Assembly (NCBI GenBank): GCA_051439375.1
Contig: JBFRWB010000193.1
Location: 1 to 64,000, forward strand
DNA length: 64,000 nt
Reading direction: 5' to 3'
Source: JBGTGT01 sp051439375
GTDB taxonomy: Bacteria; Cyanobacteriota; Cyanobacteriia; Cyanobacteriales; Microcystaceae
Part shown: positions 61,035 to 64,000 of the stretch, in pieces
How positions within the stretch are numbered: the stretch's first letter is position 1
How the letters are laid out: every line of letters starts with the position of its first letter
Notes under the pieces: generated by a model
Database searches by the model: none
The model's input: only the letters and a program-made list of their open reading frames with translations
Told to the model about the DNA's origin: nothing
Program-made: the position numbers and the translations under genes

Positions 61035-62219
61035 CTATCTGTCAACTGATCCCATAATAACGTCAATACTGCCTAAAATTGCCATAATATCAGCAACCTT
61101 CACCCCTTTTAATAGATCAGGCAGAATTTGTAAATTATTAAAGTCTGGGGCGCGGATTTTCCATCGCCACGGGAAAACGTCATCGTTACCGACAATAAAG
61201 ATCCCTAATTCCCCTTTACCGCTTTCTAAACGGACATAATGTTCGCCCGCCGGAATTTTAAAGGTAGGAGCGACCTTTTTGGCGATATATTGATAATCAA
61301 AGCTATTCCACTCTGATTTTTTCCCTTCGGCCATCCGTTTAGCTTCTAGGTTTTCGTAGGGGCCACCGGGAAGTCCCTTTAATGCTTGACGAAGAATCTT
61401 AATTGACTCTCGCATTTCCCGAATACGGATTAAATAACGGGCAAAACAGTCTCCTTCGGTTTCCCACTGCACTTCCCAGTCAAAATCATCATAACACTCG
61501 TAATGATCGACTTTTCTGAGATCCCACTTGACCCCAGATCCCCGTAACATAGGACCCGACAACCCCCAATTAATGGCTTCCTCACGGGTAATTGTGCCAA
61601 TTCCTTCTACTCTACGGCGAAAAATAGGATTATTGGTGATTAATTTTTCATATTCATCTACTTTTGGCGTAAAATAATCGCAGAAGTCTTCGCATTTATC
61701 GACCCATCCATAGGGTAAATCAACCGCTACGCCACCAATACGGAAGTAATTATTATTAATGAGTCGCATTCCAGAGGCCGCTTCCCAGAGATCATAAATC
61801 ATCTCCCGTTCTCGGAAAATGTAGAAAAAGGGCGTTTGTGCGCCTACATCCGCTAAGAAGGGTCCTAACCACAGTAAATGATTAGCAATGCGATTGAGTT
61901 CTAACATAATTACCCGAATATATTGGGCGCGTTTGGGAACTTCAATATCCGCTAATTGTTCAGGGGCATTAACGGTAATTGCCTCGTTAAACATTCCTGC
62001 TGCGTAGTCCCAACGACTAACGTAGGGAACGTACATGACATTTGTACGATTTTCCGCTATTTTCTCCATTCCTCGGTGAAGATAACCGATAACTGGTTCA
62101 CAATCGATGACATCTTCCCCATCAAGGGTAACAATTAAGCGTAAAACCCCGTGCATTGAGGGATGGTGTGGTCCCATATTAAGCACCATGGGTTCGGTGC
62201 GAGTTTCAATCTTTGACAT
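61035..62219 (-). CDS. ndhH: NdhH, NAD(P)H-quinone oxidoreductase subunit H
   Basis: 394 residues, full length, matching the 49-kDa subunit of complex I/NDH-1: NMGPHHPSMHGVLRLIV (about 14-30), GYLHRGMEKIAENR (about 45-58) and GIFIVGNDDVFPWRWKIRAPDF near the C-terminus. It lies in the hydrophilic arm of the thylakoid NDH-1 complexes that serve respiration, cyclic electron flow and CO2 uptake. Other ndh genes are absent, as is usual for ndhH in cyanobacteria. Divergent from tgt. Confidence 0.96.
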   Translation of the reverse strand: MSKIETRTEPMVLNMGPHHPSMHGVLRLIVTLDGEDVIDCEPVIGYLHRGMEKIAENRTNVMYVPYVSRWDYAAGMFNEAITVNAPEQLADIEVPKRAQYIRVIMLELNRIANHLLWLGPFLADVGAQTPFFYIFREREMIYDLWEAASGMRLINNNYFRIGGVAVDLPYGWVDKCEDFCDYFTPKVDEYEKLITNNPIFRRRVEGIGTITREEAINWGLSGPMLRGSGVKWDLRKVDHYECYDDFDWEVQWETEGDCFARYLIRIREMRESIKILRQALKGLPGGPYENLEAKRMAEGKKSEWNSFDYQYIAKKVAPTFKIPAGEHYVRLESGKGELGIFIVGNDDVFPWRWKIRAPDFNNLQILPDLLKGVKVADIMAILGSIDVIMGSVDR

Positions 62220-62310
62220 AAGTTACAAGGTCTTTTGTTAAGCTAGGGTTCGCTTGTTAACTTATTTTAATAGAATTATTGAAGGATAAACTGTCAAAGT
62301 AGGTAAAAAC

Positions 62311-63408
62311 GTGGGATTTTCCTTTCAAGCGATCGCTCATTGTTCCCATACCCATGCAAGGGTAGGCTGTTTTCAAACCCCCCATGGGCGGGTGGAAACG
62401 CCTAAATTTATGCCTGTCGGGACGTTAGCAACGGTAAAAGGGCTAACCCCTGCCCAATTAGCCGATACAGGGGCGCAAATGGTTCTGGCGAACACTTATC
62501 ATCTTCATTTACAACCCGGTGAAGGTATTGTGGAAAGAGCAGGGGGATTACACGATTTTATGGCATGGAAGCAGCCAATTTTAACGGATTCAGGGGGATT
62601 TCAAGTCTTTAGTCTAAGTGAACTTCGTCAAATTAGGGAATTAGGGGTAACGTTTCGTTCTCCGAGAGATGGCAGAATTATTGAAATGACCCCAGAAAAG
62701 TCAATTCAGATTCAAAATGCTTTAGGAGCAGATGTTATCATGGCGTTTGATGAATGTCCCCCTGCTCAGTCTAGTAGAGAAGCGGTAACGACGGCAACTG
62801 ATCGGACTTATCGCTGGTTGGAACGGTGTATTACAGCCCATCAGCGTCCCCAAGATCAAGCCTTATTCGGTATTGTACAAGGGGGAACATACCAAGATTT
62901 ACGACAAAAAGCAGCTAATGAGTTAGTTAAGTTGGATTTAGTGGGTTATGCAATTGGTGGAGTAAGTGTGGGGGAAGATCCCGCCTTGATTCATCAGATT
63001 GTGCGCTTTACCACCCCGTTATTACCTGACACGAAACCTCGTTATTTGATGGGAGTGGGAACGTATCGAGAAATGGTAATTGCGATCGCGTCTGGGATAG
63101 ATTTATTTGATTGTGTCATTCCGACCCGTTTTGGACGACATGGGACAGCAATGGTTAAGGGTGAACGACTTAACCTTAAAAATGCCAGATTTAAAGAGGA
63201 TTTCACCCCTTTAGACCCTGAATGCCCCTGTTATACCTGTCGTAACTTTACCCGTAGTTATCTGAATCATCTGGTAAAATCGGGGGAAATGTTGGGTTAT
63301 ATTCTGTTGTCTATCCACAATGTCACGGAATTGGTACGCTTTACCCAACGGATTCGTCATGCGATTTTAAGCGATCGTTTTATGGCAGAATTTGGTCATT
63401 GGCTTTAA
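62311..63408 (+). CDS. tgt: tRNA-guanine transglycosylase
   Basis: 365 residues from a GTG start. Catalytic Asp in LTDSGGFQVFSL (about 92-103), nucleophile Asp in GIDLFDCVIPTRFGRHG (about 258-274) and the zinc motif CPCYTC-x-x-F...H (about 306-334). It exchanges guanine-34 of Asp, Asn, His and Tyr tRNAs for preQ1 in queuosine synthesis. Single gene. Confidence 0.95.
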   Translation: MGFSFQAIAHCSHTHARVGCFQTPHGRVETPKFMPVGTLATVKGLTPAQLADTGAQMVLANTYHLHLQPGEGIVERAGGLHDFMAWKQPILTDSGGFQVFSLSELRQIRELGVTFRSPRDGRIIEMTPEKSIQIQNALGADVIMAFDECPPAQSSREAVTTATDRTYRWLERCITAHQRPQDQALFGIVQGGTYQDLRQKAANELVKLDLVGYAIGGVSVGEDPALIHQIVRFTTPLLPDTKPRYLMGVGTYREMVIAIASGIDLFDCVIPTRFGRHGTAMVKGERLNLKNARFKEDFTPLDPECPCYTCRNFTRSYLNHLVKSGEMLGYILLSIHNVTELVRFTQRIRHAILSDRFMAEFGHWL

Positions 63409-63427
63409 AGAAGTCGGAAGTGGTTTT

Positions 63428-64000
63428 TTACCTAGTTATTTCGCTCATAATTTCTTCAAGGGTGTCTGCTGCGGTAGGTAAATGATAGGTTAACACCTCT
63501 GCACCCTTGTCAGTGACTAAAATATCATCTTCGATACGAATACCTTTAACATCGGCAAATTGAGCAAGTCTTTCCCAATTAATCATGCTCTCATACTTAT
63601 GACGAAACTCAGGATTTTGTAAAATAGCCGGAACTTGATAAAACCCCGGTTCGATAGTAATAACCATTCCTGAGCGTAAAGGACGGTTTAAGCGTAAGTA
63701 TCCTAGTCCAAAACGGTTACTTCTAGTTCTTCCTGTCTCATAACCTGCTAAATCTCCTAAATCTTCCATATCATGTACATCTAAGCCTAATAAATGACCG
63801 ATTCCATGGGGGAAAAAGAGAGCATGACCATCCATTTCCACTAAATCTTGGGGCAAAATCCCTTTAAAAATCCCTAAATCTACTAATCCTTGAGCAATAA
63901 TCTCGCATCCTAATAAATGAATCTCCTCATATTCTACGTCAACCCCAACCTTAGCAATGCAAGTGTCATGTGCTGCTAAAACAATCTCATAAATATCTCG
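63428..64000 (-). CDS. Xaa-Pro aminopeptidase (M24B), N-terminus outside window
   Basis: The C-terminal 190 codons of the gene; the frame is open to the window edge. Metal ligands of the pita-bread fold are visible: His in FPHGIGHLLGLDVHD, Glu in TIEPGFY and Glu in GIRIEDDILVT. The upstream stretch DIYEIVLAAHDTCIAKVGV joins the catalytic domain. It removes N-terminal residues preceding proline. The apparent start at 63856 (TTG) is internal. Confidence 0.88.
   Translation of the reverse strand, partial: RDIYEIVLAAHDTCIAKVGVDVEYEEIHLLGCEIIAQGLVDLGIFKGILPQDLVEMDGHALFFPHGIGHLLGLDVHDMEDLGDLAGYETGRTRSNRFGLGYLRLNRPLRSGMVITIEPGFYQVPAILQNPEFRHKYESMINWERLAQFADVKGIRIEDDILVTDKGAEVLTYHLPTAADTLEEIMSEITR

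Noticed and set aside
63428..63856. Complete 142-residue peptidase starting at 63856
   Set aside because: The frame continues upstream to the window edge with sensible M24 sequence; the TTG is internal.

Overview
The window is chromosomal DNA of a unicellular cyanobacterium, probably of the Crocosphaera/Cyanothece type. Evidence: photosystem II genes (psbN, psbM), ndhH, a set of genes matching the Synechocystis slr0144-slr0151 cluster, cyanobacteria-specific DUF families (DUF1997, DUF2232, DUF3122, DUF2721), many GCGATCGC (HIP1) octamers, AT-rich DNA and dispersed heptanucleotide repeats. The genus is an inference. No rRNA, tRNA or CRISPR array was seen.

Layout. 1-8.3 kb: a cut metallophosphoesterase, psbN, a low-Mr tyrosine phosphatase convergent with a LuxR-type response regulator, a dndD-dndE pair without dndB/dndC, and an operon dnaJ / TusA-like / ATP-binding switch protein / STAS protein. 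8.3-12 kb: dapL and two unknown genes. 12.1-17.3 kb: eight co-directional genes of the slr0144-slr0151 (photosystem II assembly) type, with two V4R-domain proteins, two ferredoxin-like proteins and a TPR protein. 17.4-22.8 kb: a TolC-like protein, a third ferredoxin, psbM, an acyl-CoA transferase-GNAT fusion and small membrane or secreted proteins.

23-29 kb is the accessory region and holds the main discovery. A 1188-residue membrane-anchored NACHT NTPase ends in a formylglycine-generating-enzyme-like (C-type lectin fold) domain. Its last 110 bases (27744-27856) are repeated downstream at 28070-28182. The copies differ at 12 positions and every one is an adenine in the downstream copy. This is the signature of a diversity-generating retroelement (DGR): 27744-27856 is the variable repeat and 28070-28182 the template repeat. 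No reverse transcriptase or Avd gene lies nearby; a Phd/RelE toxin-antitoxin pair sits where the reverse transcriptase is often found. The enzyme must act from elsewhere in the genome, or it has been lost.

29-64 kb is mostly housekeeping: acyl-ACP synthetase, TetR regulator, TM2 protein, nitrilase, pilin-like protein, leuB, a polysaccharide polymerase/ligase-like membrane protein, an M16 peptidase homologue lacking its zinc motif, ruvB, fatty acid desaturase, GST, kptA, ABC exporter, Uma2 nuclease, carotenoid isomerase-like oxidoreductase, repeat-rich secreted proteins, priA, a KaiB-domain protein, a HAD phosphatase, an alpha-amylase with a starch-binding domain, ndhH, tgt and a cut Xaa-Pro aminopeptidase. 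Heptamer arrays (GGTRTSA and its complement) lie in several intergenic gaps, usually as inverted pairs.
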